Part shown: in pieces, positions 1-7,559 of the stretch | How the letters are laid out: every line of letters begins with the position of its first letter | How positions within the stretch are numbered: the stretch's first letter is position 1 | Assembly (NCBI GenBank): GCA_040877875.1 | Contig: JBBDNC010000057.1 | Coordinates: forward strand, 1 to 29,531 | Length of the DNA: 29,531 nucleotides | Source of the DNA: JBBDNC01 sp040877875 | Lineage (GTDB): Bacteria; Bacteroidota; Rhodothermia; Balneolales; Balneolaceae | Direction: 5' to 3' | Notes under the pieces: model-generated | What the model was told of the DNA's origin: nothing | The model's input: only the letters and a program-made list of their open reading frames with translations | Database searches by the model: none | Made by a program: the position numbers and the translations under genes

Positions 1-65
1 AATTACAGTAAACAGTGTATCAGTGTGTCAGTGGTTCATACGCCAGCCGGTGGAGGGACGATCTT

Positions 66-103
66 CCCCTCTTGAGAGGGGACGGCCTTTCGCTTGCGAA
101 AGG
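66..103. repeat. Tandem pair of perfect hairpins
   Basis: Two perfect inverted repeats stand four bases apart. The first (66-81) has 7 bp arms CCCCTCT/AGAGGGG and a TG loop. The second (86-103) has 8 bp arms CCTTTCGC/GCGAAAGG and a TT loop. Neither is followed by a T-run on either strand, so a simple intrinsic terminator is unlikely. The composition resembles dispersed intergenic repeats of Bacteroidota genomes; that comparison is from memory and untested. Confidence 0.6.
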
Positions 104-213
104 ACCGGGGTGTGTTCGGAGGGAGGTTCGTGTTCGCCGTTCGATTCAAAAACATATTGAATGATCATTTGACAGTGAACCCCAAAATCTGCAACATATT
201 TAACTGCTAACTT

Positions 214-253
214 CAGCCGGCGGACAACTACAAACATCCGCCAACCGGCAGAC
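214..253. repeat. Inverted pair of GC-rich palindrome copies before hemE
   Basis: GCCGGCGGA at 216-224 faces TCCGCC plus CCGGC at 237-249, so a transcript could fold a stem across a 12-base loop. The second copy ends less than 20 bases before the GTG start of hemE. The unit matches palindromes at 41-56, 3347-3360, 23627-23642 and 27714-27729. Confidence 0.55.
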
Positions 254-266
254 AACTCCTAACTTT

Positions 267-1310
267 GTGAACAACGATTTTCCAATATTAAAAAACGACC
301 TTCTGCTTCGCACACTGCGGGGGGAGGAAGTAGAACGCCCTCCCGTCTGGATGATGCGTCAGGCCGGACGTTATCTGCCTCAATACATGAAACTTCGCAA
401 GAAGCATACGTTTTTCGAACGGGTGGAGACCCCTGAGCTGGCATGTGAAATTACTTTGCAGCCGATTGATGAACTCGAACCGGATGCAGCGATTCTATTT
501 TCGGATATCCTGACCGTCCCCCAGGCTTTGGGGATCGATGTGCAGATGATCCCGGGCAAAGGCCCGGTCATGGGAAATCCGATTCGAACCACCGATGATG
601 CTTTTGCCATATTTTCCGAACGGGTCCCTGAAAAACTTCATCATGTGATGGAGGCAATCACCCTCACACGAAAGGAACTCAACGGACGTGTGCCCCTGAT
701 CGGTTTTGCGGGAGCGCCCTGGACCCTTTTTTGTTATATGGTGCAAGGGGAAGGATCGAAAGACTTTAACCTGGCCAAATCTTTTATGTATCGGGAGCCG
801 GAGGCTGCACGGCATGTAATGAAAGAGTTGACCCGTGCTACAATTGATTATCTTCAGGCCCAGGTGAAGGCCGGAGCACAGGTTGTCCAGATTTTTGATT
901 CCTGGGCGGGATTGCTGAGTCCCGAGGATTTCAATGAATGGGCTTTGCCTCACTTGATGGAAATTAGTCAGTCGATCAAAGACGTACCTGTTATCCTGTT
1001 CGCCAAAGGTGCCTGGTATGCCCTGGAGCGGCTCAGTTTCAAAAGTAAGGCGGCTGCCCTTGGACTCGACTGGACGATTGCACCGGAGTATGCAAGGGAA
1101 AAAACGCGAAACGAAGTGACCCTTCAGGGTAATTTTGATCCGAGCCGTCTGCTGGCGCCTGTTCCTGAAATTGAACGACAGACCCGGCGAATGATCGACC
1201 GGTTTGGAACCCGGCGCTACATCGTAAACCTGGGACATGGAATTTTACCGCATGTGCCGGTGGATCATGCGAGAGCTTTTATCAATACCGTTAAAGAATA
1301 CCATTTATAA
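267..1310 (+). CDS. hemE: Uroporphyrinogen decarboxylase
   Basis: HemE removes four acetate carboxyls from uroporphyrinogen III to give coproporphyrinogen III, a cytosolic step of tetrapyrrole synthesis. At 347 residues it has the usual family length. The first family signature is at residues 24-40 (RPPVWMMRQAGRYLPQY), and the second is the GFAGAPWT block at 146-153. Asp80 in ILFSDIL matches the catalytic aspartate, and GNFDP (288-292) and NLGHGILP (321-328) are the usual substrate-pocket blocks. The chosen start is a GTG, because no ATG precedes the first signature; there is no clear Shine-Dalgarno, and a GC-rich stem-loop sits just upstream. It is the first of a same-strand haem cluster, with hemF starting 20 bp after its stop. 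Identity is secure; only the start is uncertain. Confidence 0.97.
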   Translation: MNNDFPILKNDLLLRTLRGEEVERPPVWMMRQAGRYLPQYMKLRKKHTFFERVETPELACEITLQPIDELEPDAAILFSDILTVPQALGIDVQMIPGKGPVMGNPIRTTDDAFAIFSERVPEKLHHVMEAITLTRKELNGRVPLIGFAGAPWTLFCYMVQGEGSKDFNLAKSFMYREPEAARHVMKELTRATIDYLQAQVKAGAQVVQIFDSWAGLLSPEDFNEWALPHLMEISQSIKDVPVILFAKGAWYALERLSFKSKAAALGLDWTIAPEYAREKTRNEVTLQGNFDPSRLLAPVPEIERQTRRMIDRFGTRRYIVNLGHGILPHVPVDHARAFINTVKEYHL

Positions 1311-1330
1311 CAAAGTGCAGGGATTGTGCC

Positions 1331-2272
1331 ATGTCTGACCCGGACCTGACAGTGAAAGAAAAATTTACCCGATACGTCTACGGGTTGCAGGATGACATCT
1401 GCAAGGTTATGGAAGAGGTGGATGGAAAAGCCCGGTTCAGGGATGATCATTGGAAACGTAAAGGGGGCGGGGGCGGACGAACCCGGGTCATCTCAAATGG
1501 AAGACTTTTTGAAAAAGGCGGAGTCAATGTTTCTGCTGTTCATGGGAATCTGCCGGACCCCGTTAAGGATCATTTTAATGTTAAGGACGGGTGGTTTTTC
1601 GCAACGGGAATTTCCTTGGTCATGCATCCTGAAAACCCGATGGTCCCTACTGTCCATGCCAATTTTCGCTATTTTGAACTTTATGAGGATGAATCGATGC
1701 AGGAGCCGGCAGACAACTGGTTTGGCGGCGGGGCCGATCTGACTCCCTATTATTTGTGGGATGAAGATGCGAACCATTTTCATCAGGTTCTCAAGGATGC
1801 CTGTGATCCTCATGGAGCGGATCTTTATCCCCGCTTTAAACAGGAGTGTGATGAGTATTTTTATAATTCACATCGGGAAGAAGCAAGGGGGGTCGGAGGA
1901 CTGTTTTTTGACTATCTTCGTCCAAATGAAAATAGAACCGGAGACGACTGGTATAAGTTTGTTACGGATGTGGGATCTGATTTTCTGGACGCTTATGTGC
2001 CCATCGTTTTGAGGCGGAAGAAGGAACCCTATGATGCGGAGCAGCGCTATTGGCAGGAAATTCGCCGGGGCAGATATGTGGAGTTTAATTTGATTCATGA
2101 CCGGGGGACACTTTTCGGATTGAAAACAGATGGACGGATCGAGTCTGTCCTGATGAGTCTTCCCCCGCAAGTACGCTGGGATTATGATATTCAGCCGAAA
2201 GCCGGCAGCCGCGAGGCCTATTTGGTAGAACGACTGAAAAATCCGGTCGACTGGGTGAATACGGAGGGCTGA
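1331..2272 (+). CDS. hemF: Oxygen-dependent coproporphyrinogen III oxidase
   Basis: HemF decarboxylates two propionates of coproporphyrinogen III to vinyl groups using O2, giving protoporphyrinogen IX. It is the aerobic, cofactor-free enzyme and not the radical-SAM HemN. The 313 residues are typical. Diagnostic blocks in order are MVPTVHANFRYFE (104-116, with the conserved His109), WFGGGADLTPYY (130-141), EARGVGGLFFDYL (184-196) and EFNLIHDRGTLFGL (251-264). Asn-Pro-Met before VPTVHA and the Asp/His-rich DEDANHFH (144-151) also fit the family. It directly follows hemE and uses its product, so co-transcription is likely. The last two sense codons, GAG GGC, belong to a GGAGGG run that could serve as the ribosome site for a mini-ORF starting at 2275. 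Presence of HemF implies haem synthesis under oxygen. Confidence 0.97.
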   Translation: MSDPDLTVKEKFTRYVYGLQDDICKVMEEVDGKARFRDDHWKRKGGGGGRTRVISNGRLFEKGGVNVSAVHGNLPDPVKDHFNVKDGWFFATGISLVMHPENPMVPTVHANFRYFELYEDESMQEPADNWFGGGADLTPYYLWDEDANHFHQVLKDACDPHGADLYPRFKQECDEYFYNSHREEARGVGGLFFDYLRPNENRTGDDWYKFVTDVGSDFLDAYVPIVLRRKKEPYDAEQRYWQEIRRGRYVEFNLIHDRGTLFGLKTDGRIESVLMSLPPQVRWDYDIQPKAGSREAYLVERLKNPVDWVNTEG

Positions 2273-2274
2273 GG

Positions 2275-2322
2275 ATGGAACCGAACGTTTTTCCCCGAAC
2301 CAATGATTACTATAAAAAATGA
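2275..2322 (+). CDS. Possible 15-codon leader ORF coupled to hemB
   Basis: An ATG at 2275 opens 15 codons (MEPNVFPRTNDYYKK) and stops at a TGA that overlaps the hemB ATG as ATGA. A GGAGG at 2263-2267 lies 7 bases before its ATG, one of the better Shine-Dalgarno sequences in this cluster, whereas the hemB ATG has only an AT-rich lead. This arrangement would let ribosomes finishing the mini-ORF restart on hemB. No similarity is recognised, and the GGAGG could simply be the end of hemF, so this is a structural observation only. Confidence 0.3.
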   Translation: MEPNVFPRTNDYYKK

Positions 2323-3320
2323 CGAATGACATGAATTACACACCAGGATCCTATCCCTATATACGTGGACGGCGTTTACGGGCCAGTGAGAATATTCGCA
2401 GAATGGTGGCTGAACATCACCTGCAGCCGGCAGATTTTATCGTCCCTTTGTTTGTGATGGAAGGAAAGAATAAAAAAGTTGAGATCCCCTCCATGCCGGG
2501 CTATTTTCGTTATACGACAGACCTGTTATTAAAAGAAACAGAAGAGATTCAATCGCTGGGTCTCCCGGCAGTTTTGCTGTTCGCGAAAGTTCCGGAGGAG
2601 AAAAAAGACAATGAAGGAACCGAAGCATTCAACCCTGAAGGGTTAATGCAGCAGTCTGTCCGGTTGATAAAAAAAGAATTTCCGGAACTGGTGGTGATGA
2701 CGGATGTGGCCCTGGATCCCTATTCCAGCTATGGCCATGATGGTATCGTAAAAGACGGTGACATCTTGAATGATGTGTCTGTCGGGTTACTTGCTAAAAT
2801 GGCAGTAAGCCATGCCGAAGCCGGCGCCGATTTTATAGCCCCTTCGGATATGATGGACGGGAGAATTGGTGTGATGAGGCAATTCCTGGAAGAAGAGGGG
2901 TTCCCCCATACGGGAATCATGGCATATAGTGCCAAATATGCATCCGGATACTATGGCCCGTTCCGGGATGCTCTCGATTCGGCTCCCGGTTTTGGGGATA
3001 AAAAAACGTACCAGATGGACCCGTCAAACGTTAACGAGGCGGTTCGTGAGGCTGTTTTGGACGAAGAGGAAGGAGCGGATATTGTGATGGTAAAACCCGG
3101 CCTGCCCTACCTGGATGTGGTACGTGCGGTGAAAGAATCGGTAAACGTTCCTGTTTCGGTTTATAATGTTTCAGGGGAATACGCGATGATCAAGGCCGCT
3201 TCAGCCAACGGCTGGCTGGATGAAGAACAGGTGATGATGGAGGCTTTGATCGGGTTTAAACGGGCCGGGGCCGACCTGATAGCTTCCTATTTTGCAAAGG
3301 ATGCGGCACGATTATTGTAA
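2319..3320 (+). CDS. hemB: Porphobilinogen synthase (5-aminolevulinate dehydratase)
   Basis: HemB condenses two 5-aminolevulinates to porphobilinogen in the cytosol. The 333 residues match the family length. The two active-site lysines are Lys206 in YSAKYASGYYGPFRDA and the Schiff-base Lys259 in GADIVMVKPGLPYLD. The metal region reads DVALDPYSSYGHDG (129-142): the three cysteines of the zinc enzymes are replaced by Asp/Ala, as in plant-type, magnesium-dependent HemB. This suggests no catalytic zinc, which is an inference from the motif. The start at 2319 overlaps the stop of a short upstream ORF; an in-frame ATG at 2331 is an alternative. It lies between hemF and htpX, with a GC-rich palindrome in the 74 bp before htpX. 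Confidence 0.97.
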   Translation: MTNDMNYTPGSYPYIRGRRLRASENIRRMVAEHHLQPADFIVPLFVMEGKNKKVEIPSMPGYFRYTTDLLLKETEEIQSLGLPAVLLFAKVPEEKKDNEGTEAFNPEGLMQQSVRLIKKEFPELVVMTDVALDPYSSYGHDGIVKDGDILNDVSVGLLAKMAVSHAEAGADFIAPSDMMDGRIGVMRQFLEEEGFPHTGIMAYSAKYASGYYGPFRDALDSAPGFGDKKTYQMDPSNVNEAVREAVLDEEEGADIVMVKPGLPYLDVVRAVKESVNVPVSVYNVSGEYAMIKAASANGWLDEEQVMMEALIGFKRAGADLIASYFAKDAARLL

Positions 3321-3346
3321 CTTATGATTTGAAAATATTTTACATC

Positions 3347-3360
3347 TGCCGGCCGGCGGA
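3347..3360. repeat. GC-rich intergenic palindrome
   Basis: CTGCCGGCCGGCGGA at about 3346-3360, in the 74 bp between hemB and htpX, is another copy of the CCGCC-GCCGGCGG family in this window. It has no following T-run. Confidence 0.5.
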
Positions 3361-3394
3361 TACATTCATTTATAATACATAACAGACTAAAATC

Positions 3395-4285
3395 ATGAAA
3401 CGAGTAGGACTTTTTCTCTTGACAAATCTGGCGATTATTGTAGTAGCCGGAATTGTTATGAATTTACTGGGAGTCGGTTCATTTTTGAATGAATCCGGTA
3501 CCCAGTTGAATCTTCAGGCTTTGTTGGTGTTCTGTTTTATTTTCGGGATGGCCGGTTCATTTATCTCCCTTCTTCTGTCAAAGAAGATGGCCAAATGGAC
3601 AATGAAGCTGAAGATCATCGACCAGCCGAAGAATCAGCGTGAAGAGTGGCTGGTGCGGACGATTGGAGAACAGGCCCGCGAAGCCGGGATCGGCATGCCT
3701 GAAGTCGGTATATTTCCGGCCCAGCAGGCCAATGCGTTTGCGACCGGGTGGAACCGGAACAAGGCCCTGGTAGCGATCAGCGATGGGATGCTTCAGCGGT
3801 TTGACCAGGATGAAATCAAGGCGGTATTGGGCCATGAAGTCGGCCACGTAGCCAACGGGGACATGATTACCCTCGCCCTGATCCAGGGAGTTGTCAACAC
3901 GTTTGTGATGTTCTTTGCCCGAATCATCGGGTTTACGGTCGACAAGGTGGTATTCCGAAATGAGCGGGGGTTGGGAATCGGTTATTTCATTGCAACAATT
4001 GTTGCCGAAATATGCCTGGCAATTCTTGCATCCACGATTGTTTTCTGGTTCTCCAGACGACGTGAATACCGTGCCGATGAAGCCGGTGCACGCCTGGGAA
4101 GCCGTCAGGGAATGATCCGGTCGTTGCAGCGCCTTAAAAGAGAAGTCGAACAACCCTCCCCTTTGCCGGAATCCATGAAGGCGTTCGGAATCACCGGGGG
4201 GAAGAGGTCAGGCTGGAAAAAATTGTTTATGACTCATCCGCCGCTCGACGAACGCATTGCAGCGTTGCAAAACCTGTCAGATTAA
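3395..4285 (+). CDS. htpX: Membrane zinc protease HtpX (M48 family)
   Basis: HtpX is an inner-membrane metalloprotease that degrades misfolded membrane proteins, with its active site on the cytoplasmic side. The 296 residues show two N-terminal hydrophobic segments (about 5-25 and 40-62), the zinc motif HEVGH (147-151), two further hydrophobic stretches (about 160-182 and 195-218) and the third zinc ligand Glu224 in REYRADEAG. Length and order match E. coli HtpX. It sits between hemB and hemL, with hemL starting 21 bp after its stop. In E. coli htpX is a stress-response gene not linked to haem genes, so this position is unusual; a role in quality control of haem-dependent membrane proteins is only a guess. 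Confidence 0.95.
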   Translation: MKRVGLFLLTNLAIIVVAGIVMNLLGVGSFLNESGTQLNLQALLVFCFIFGMAGSFISLLLSKKMAKWTMKLKIIDQPKNQREEWLVRTIGEQAREAGIGMPEVGIFPAQQANAFATGWNRNKALVAISDGMLQRFDQDEIKAVLGHEVGHVANGDMITLALIQGVVNTFVMFFARIIGFTVDKVVFRNERGLGIGYFIATIVAEICLAILASTIVFWFSRRREYRADEAGARLGSRQGMIRSLQRLKREVEQPSPLPESMKAFGITGGKRSGWKKLFMTHPPLDERIAALQNLSD

Positions 4286-4306
4286 CCATTCAAGACGATT
4301 TAAAAT

Positions 4307-5608
4307 ATGTTGTCAAAAAGCGAAGCTTTATTTGAACGTGCAAAAAAATTTATCCCCGGGGGTGTCAACTCACCGGCCCGCGCATTCAAATCGGTGGGGG
4401 GTACGCCTGTATTTGTGGAAAAAGCAAAAGGATCTGTCCTTACCGATGTGGACGGAAATGACTATATCGATTACGTGGGTTCCTGGGGACCGATGATTCT
4501 CGGGCATGCCCATCCGGCGGTTGTTAAAGCCGTGCAGGATGCGTCGTTCCATTCCACCTCGTTCGGAGCTCCCACTGAAATTGAAATCAGCATGGCGGAA
4601 CGGGTTCAGGAAATGGTGCCCAATGTGCAGAAGGTGCGGATGGTGAACTCCGGCACGGAAGCGTGTATGAGTGCCATACGTGTAGCGAGGGGTTATACGG
4701 AGAAAGAGAAAGTCATCAAGTTTGAAGGGAACTATCACGGACACGGTGACTCGTTTTTGATCAAGGCGGGAAGCGGTGCCCTGACACTGGGCACCCCCAG
4801 CAGTCCGGGTGTGACCCGGGGTACCGCAAAGGATACGTTGATCGCCGACTATAATAACCTGGAGAGTGTCGAGAATCTTCTGAAGAAGAATAAGGATGAA
4901 GTGGCTGCGATCATCCTTGAACCGGTAGCGGGGAACATGGGATGTATCCCGCCCAAAGAAGGATTTCTCAAAGGGCTTCGTGAGTTATGCAGCCAATACG
5001 ATGCCCTGTTGATTTTCGATGAAGTTATGACCGGATTTCGTTTGTCGAGGGGAGGTGCCCAGGAACGATATGACGAATGGGCGGATCTCGTCACATTCGG
5101 GAAAATTATCGGCGGCGGCCTCCCGGTGGGAGCTTTCGGCGGTCATCGCGAGATCATGGATGTGGTATCTCCTGACGGGCCGGTCTACCAGGCGGGCACT
5201 CTATCCGGAAATCCCCTGGCCATGCATGCGGGCTATGCACAGTTAAGTATCCTGGACAAGCATCCGGAGTACTATGTAGATTTGGAGGAAAAGAGCCAGT
5301 ATCTAACGAAACGGCTCAGGGCAGTTTTCAACCAGCATGCAATTGACCATCAGATTAATCAGACCGGATCCATGTTCAGTATCTTTTTTACCGACACTTT
5401 TGTATCGGATTTCAACACGGCAAACAAAACGGATCAAAATTTCTTTCGCCTCTTCTTTCATGAAATGCTGAATCGCGGAATCTATATGCCTCCTTCTCCA
5501 TTTGAAAGCTGGTTTTTGGCAACCACTCACACCTATGAAATGCTCGACCGGACGATTGCTGCTGCAGATGAGGCGTTGGGCGTGGTAAAATTGAAACTGG
5601 AGGATTAA
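4307..5608 (+). CDS. hemL: Glutamate-1-semialdehyde 2,1-aminomutase
   Basis: HemL is a PLP enzyme that converts glutamate-1-semialdehyde to 5-aminolevulinate, the last step of the C5 route. So this organism should make ALA from glutamyl-tRNA and not from glycine. The 433 residues match the family. Lys266 in TFGKIIGGGLPVGAFGG is the PLP lysine, FDEVMTGFR (237-245) carries the cofactor aspartate, and NSGTEACMSAIRVAR (114-128) and GNYHGHGD (141-148) are typical. The start ATG at 4307 fits the normal N-terminus SEALFERAKKFIPGGVNSP. hemA, its partner, is not in the window. An MFS gene follows 50 bp later on the same strand. Confidence 0.97.
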   Translation: MLSKSEALFERAKKFIPGGVNSPARAFKSVGGTPVFVEKAKGSVLTDVDGNDYIDYVGSWGPMILGHAHPAVVKAVQDASFHSTSFGAPTEIEISMAERVQEMVPNVQKVRMVNSGTEACMSAIRVARGYTEKEKVIKFEGNYHGHGDSFLIKAGSGALTLGTPSSPGVTRGTAKDTLIADYNNLESVENLLKKNKDEVAAIILEPVAGNMGCIPPKEGFLKGLRELCSQYDALLIFDEVMTGFRLSRGGAQERYDEWADLVTFGKIIGGGLPVGAFGGHREIMDVVSPDGPVYQAGTLSGNPLAMHAGYAQLSILDKHPEYYVDLEEKSQYLTKRLRAVFNQHAIDHQINQTGSMFSIFFTDTFVSDFNTANKTDQNFFRLFFHEMLNRGIYMPPSPFESWFLATTHTYEMLDRTIAAADEALGVVKLKLED

Positions 5609-5658
5609 ATCACTGTGAGTTGTGATGTTCCAACCGGGCTGAACGAGGCCGTTATAAC

Positions 5659-6918
5659 ATGAATAATTCTGCTCTCGCGACTGTATTTCTTGTTGTGGTC
5701 ATTGATTTGCTCGGCTTTGGAATAGTGTTGCCTTTGCTGCCCTTTTATGCCCAGGAATTTCAGGCCTCTCCCGTAACTATCGGCCTGCTTTATAGTGTGT
5801 ATTCCATCATGCAACTGATCTTTTCACCTGTGTGGGGAAGCCTTTCGGATCGTATCGGGCGAAGGCCGATTATGCTTCTCAGTACGTTTGGGGCCGTGAT
5901 CGCGTATATCATTTTTGGGCTGGCCGATACCCTGATGGTTCTGTTCCTCTCACGTATTGTTGCCGGGATCATGGGCGGCAATATTTCGACTGCTCAGGCT
6001 TATATAGCTGATGTGACGAGTACGGCAGACCGTGCAAAAGGAATGGGACTGATCGGTGCTGCATTCGGCATCGGGTTCGTTATCGGCCCGGCCACAGCTA
6101 CTTTATTAATACACGACTCCTTTCACAGTTTTGTGTCGGGTATGGGATTTTCCGGTTTTGCCGAATGGATGAGCCTCAACAAATATGCACTTCCCGGTTT
6201 TTTTGCAGCCTTTCTCTCCTTTTGCAGCTTTTTAATGGTCTGGTTCAGGCTGGAAGAGACCGTTGATACCTCTGTGAAGAAACCGGGGATGGGTACAGGC
6301 AGGCGGCCCAGTGTGTTTTCACCGGAATTCTGGCGGCGATTATCCGAACAGCGTGGCAGAAACGCCAGGGGTTTTCTGATCCCCCTGGTCGTCGGATTTT
6401 TTCTCCTCTCGTTCGGTGAATCGAGTTTGTATAGTGCTTTTCCCCTATTTGCCGAAGCGGAGTTGTCGATGTCTGCCGAACAAGTGGGAATCCAGTTTTT
6501 CTACATCGGGATCATCGTCGTGATCGTTCAGGGATTTTTGATTAAACCGCTGACCAACCGTTTTAAGGAAGAACATCTTTTTGTTACAGGGAATTTTCTG
6601 ATGGTCCTGGGGCTGGGTATGATACCGCTTGCCCATTCCATGTCGACTCTCGCTCTTTTCCTCGGCCTGATGGCATTGGGGAAAAGCCTGAATACCCCGA
6701 CGATTACCAGTCTGATTTCCCAGGAAGCTGAAGAGGAACATGTAGGAGCCGTCATGGGAACTGCCCAGGGATTATCCGGCCTGGGGCGGGCGATCGGCCC
6801 GACCTGGGGCGGGGCTTTGTTTTCGGTCTATTTCGCTCTCCCGTTTGTCGCAACAGCTCTCGTCGTAGCCGCTACCCTCTGGATCGGATGGCAACTGAGC
6901 CGGGCGCCGGTAAAATAA
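5659..6918 (+). CDS. MFS transporter, DHA1/TetA-like
   Basis: This is a 419-residue major facilitator with about 12 predicted membrane segments, an inner-membrane proton-coupled exporter by family. Motif A is GSLSDRIGRRP (60-70) in loop 2-3. The N-terminal VIDLLGFGIVLPLLPFYA, the loop-4 RIVAGIMGG and the antiporter motif-C-like GAAFGIGFVIGP are typical of TetA-like drug exporters. About 30 residues are inserted between TM5 and TM6 (around HSFVSGMGFSGFAEWM). The substrate cannot be read from sequence. It follows hemL by 50 bp with no terminator seen, so it may belong to the haem transcript; export of a porphyrin is possible but unsupported. Its stop codon lies in the loop of a strong hairpin (6900-6930). 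Confidence 0.9.
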   Translation: MNNSALATVFLVVVIDLLGFGIVLPLLPFYAQEFQASPVTIGLLYSVYSIMQLIFSPVWGSLSDRIGRRPIMLLSTFGAVIAYIIFGLADTLMVLFLSRIVAGIMGGNISTAQAYIADVTSTADRAKGMGLIGAAFGIGFVIGPATATLLIHDSFHSFVSGMGFSGFAEWMSLNKYALPGFFAAFLSFCSFLMVWFRLEETVDTSVKKPGMGTGRRPSVFSPEFWRRLSEQRGRNARGFLIPLVVGFFLLSFGESSLYSAFPLFAEAELSMSAEQVGIQFFYIGIIVVIVQGFLIKPLTNRFKEEHLFVTGNFLMVLGLGMIPLAHSMSTLALFLGLMALGKSLNTPTITSLISQEAEEEHVGAVMGTAQGLSGLGRAIGPTWGGALFSVYFALPFVATALVVAATLWIGWQLSRAPVK

Positions 6919-6930
6919 TCGGCACCCCGG
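6900..6930. terminator. Hairpin over the MFS stop codon
   Basis: CCGGG (6900-6904) plus GCCG (6906-6909) pair with CGGC (6920-6923) plus CCCGG (6926-6930) across an AT-rich loop that contains the TAA stop of the MFS gene. On the plus strand it is followed by TTTAACGTTT, a weak T-tract. It may end transcription from both sides of this convergent junction. Confidence 0.4.
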
Positions 6931-6931
6931 T

Positions 6932-7099
6932 TTAACGTTTAGTCTTCGACCTTTGTTTCCCCCTGGCCCATGAGTCGTCTGCCTTCGTCTGATTTACTGA
7001 GAAAAAGCTGACATTTGGCTCTATCGCGCATTTTACTTTGGTAAATACCCTCCATTCGCCTTTAAAGAATGCGAAATCTTCCTCAGCGATGACATTCAT
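6932..7099 (-). CDS. Possible small protein, 55 residues, unknown
   Basis: An ATG at 7099 on the minus strand opens 55 codons and ends at TAA 6932-6934. The product starts MNVIAEEDFAFFKGEWRVF, is rich in aromatic and charged residues and ends in a basic tail (GKQRSKTKR). It lies 40 bp downstream of the mmcQ-like gene on the same strand. No family is recognised and the ribosome site is weak. It also lies opposite the likely 3' untranslated tail of the MFS transcript, between two hairpins, so it may be chance. Confidence 0.25.
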   Translation of the reverse strand: MNVIAEEDFAFFKGEWRVFTKVKCAIEPNVSFFSVNQTKADDSWARGKQRSKTKR

Positions 7100-7120
7100 C
7101 TCTATTTACCCAGGCCCGGC

Positions 7121-7151
7121 AAACTCCCCAACGGTGAGTTTACTTTTTTTT
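7121..7151 (+). terminator. Intrinsic terminator, plus strand, overlapping the mmcQ-like 3' end
   Basis: AAACTC (7121-7126) and CC pair with GG and GAGTTT (7136-7141); an eight-T run follows at 7144-7151. It fits a terminator for the plus-strand hem/MFS transcript, about 200 bases after the MFS stop. The T-run is the complement of the lysine codons that end the minus-strand mmcQ-like gene, so the two transcripts would overlap. Confidence 0.55.
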
Positions 7152-7508
7152 GGAAAGCGATTTCAGTTTTTCCCGGTCTTTTTTAGTTAAATTTTTTACA
7201 ACAAGCTGATAGGAGTCGCTCGTCCACTCCCTGATCTTCTCGTCCGGAAGGTTTCCGGCCGTGCTTACGGTATTCCAGTGTTTTTTGTTCATGTGATAAC
7301 CCGGATTTACAAGATTCGGGTATTCTTCCCTCAGAAACACAGCTTTTGTGGGGTCACACTTGAGATTTACACTTTTGAACTCATCGACGTTACAAAGAGC
7401 AAACATCTTGCCCATTACCTTAAACACCAGGGTTTTTTCGTCGAATGGGAACTCCTCGGTAACTCCCGGAAAGGAAATACAAAAATTGCGGTATTCGAGA
7501 ATATCCAT
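7140..7508 (-). CDS. MmcQ/YjbR family protein
   Basis: This 122-residue protein belongs to the MmcQ/YjbR family (DUF419), small cytosolic proteins with a CyaY-like fold proposed to bind DNA; no reaction is established. The motifs are FPGVTEEFPFDEKTLVFKVMGKMFAL near the N-terminus, the LKCDP strand, and PGYHMNKKHWNTV in the middle, all characteristic. The C-terminus is a lysine-rich tail (KKDREKLKSLSKKK) whose last codons double as the T-run of an opposing terminator. It starts 51 bp after the smpB stop on the same strand, so it is probably the downstream member of that operon. Confidence 0.88.
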   Translation of the reverse strand: MDILEYRNFCISFPGVTEEFPFDEKTLVFKVMGKMFALCNVDEFKSVNLKCDPTKAVFLREEYPNLVNPGYHMNKKHWNTVSTAGNLPDEKIREWTSDSYQLVVKNLTKKDREKLKSLSKKK

Positions 7509-7559
7509 TTAGGGAAATGTATTGGAAAGGTAAGGTTGTTAATGGATGCTCCGGTTCTA

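Larger units (their letters stand above)
1..266. other. Intergenic region upstream of hemE
   Basis: No convincing gene was seen. Short open frames on the minus strand here run through palindromic repeats and have no protein-like composition. The region holds two adjacent perfect hairpins (66-81 and 86-103) and three copies of a GC-rich palindrome (near 41-56, 214-225 and 237-249). A TTGACA-like hexamer lies at 169-174 and an AT-rich CATATT at 195-200; the 20 bp spacing is long for a sigma-70 promoter, so the hemE promoter is not assigned with confidence. Confidence 0.5.

Noticed and set aside
28..255. Minus-strand 75-codon frame at the left edge
   Set aside because: It runs through two hairpins and three palindrome copies, so its codons reflect repeats and not a protein.
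495..1238. Long open frame antisense to hemE (247 codons)
   Set aside because: It lies entirely opposite a gene with clear family motifs; the composition is rich in His, Arg and Pro with no domain. It is a shadow of hemE codon usage.
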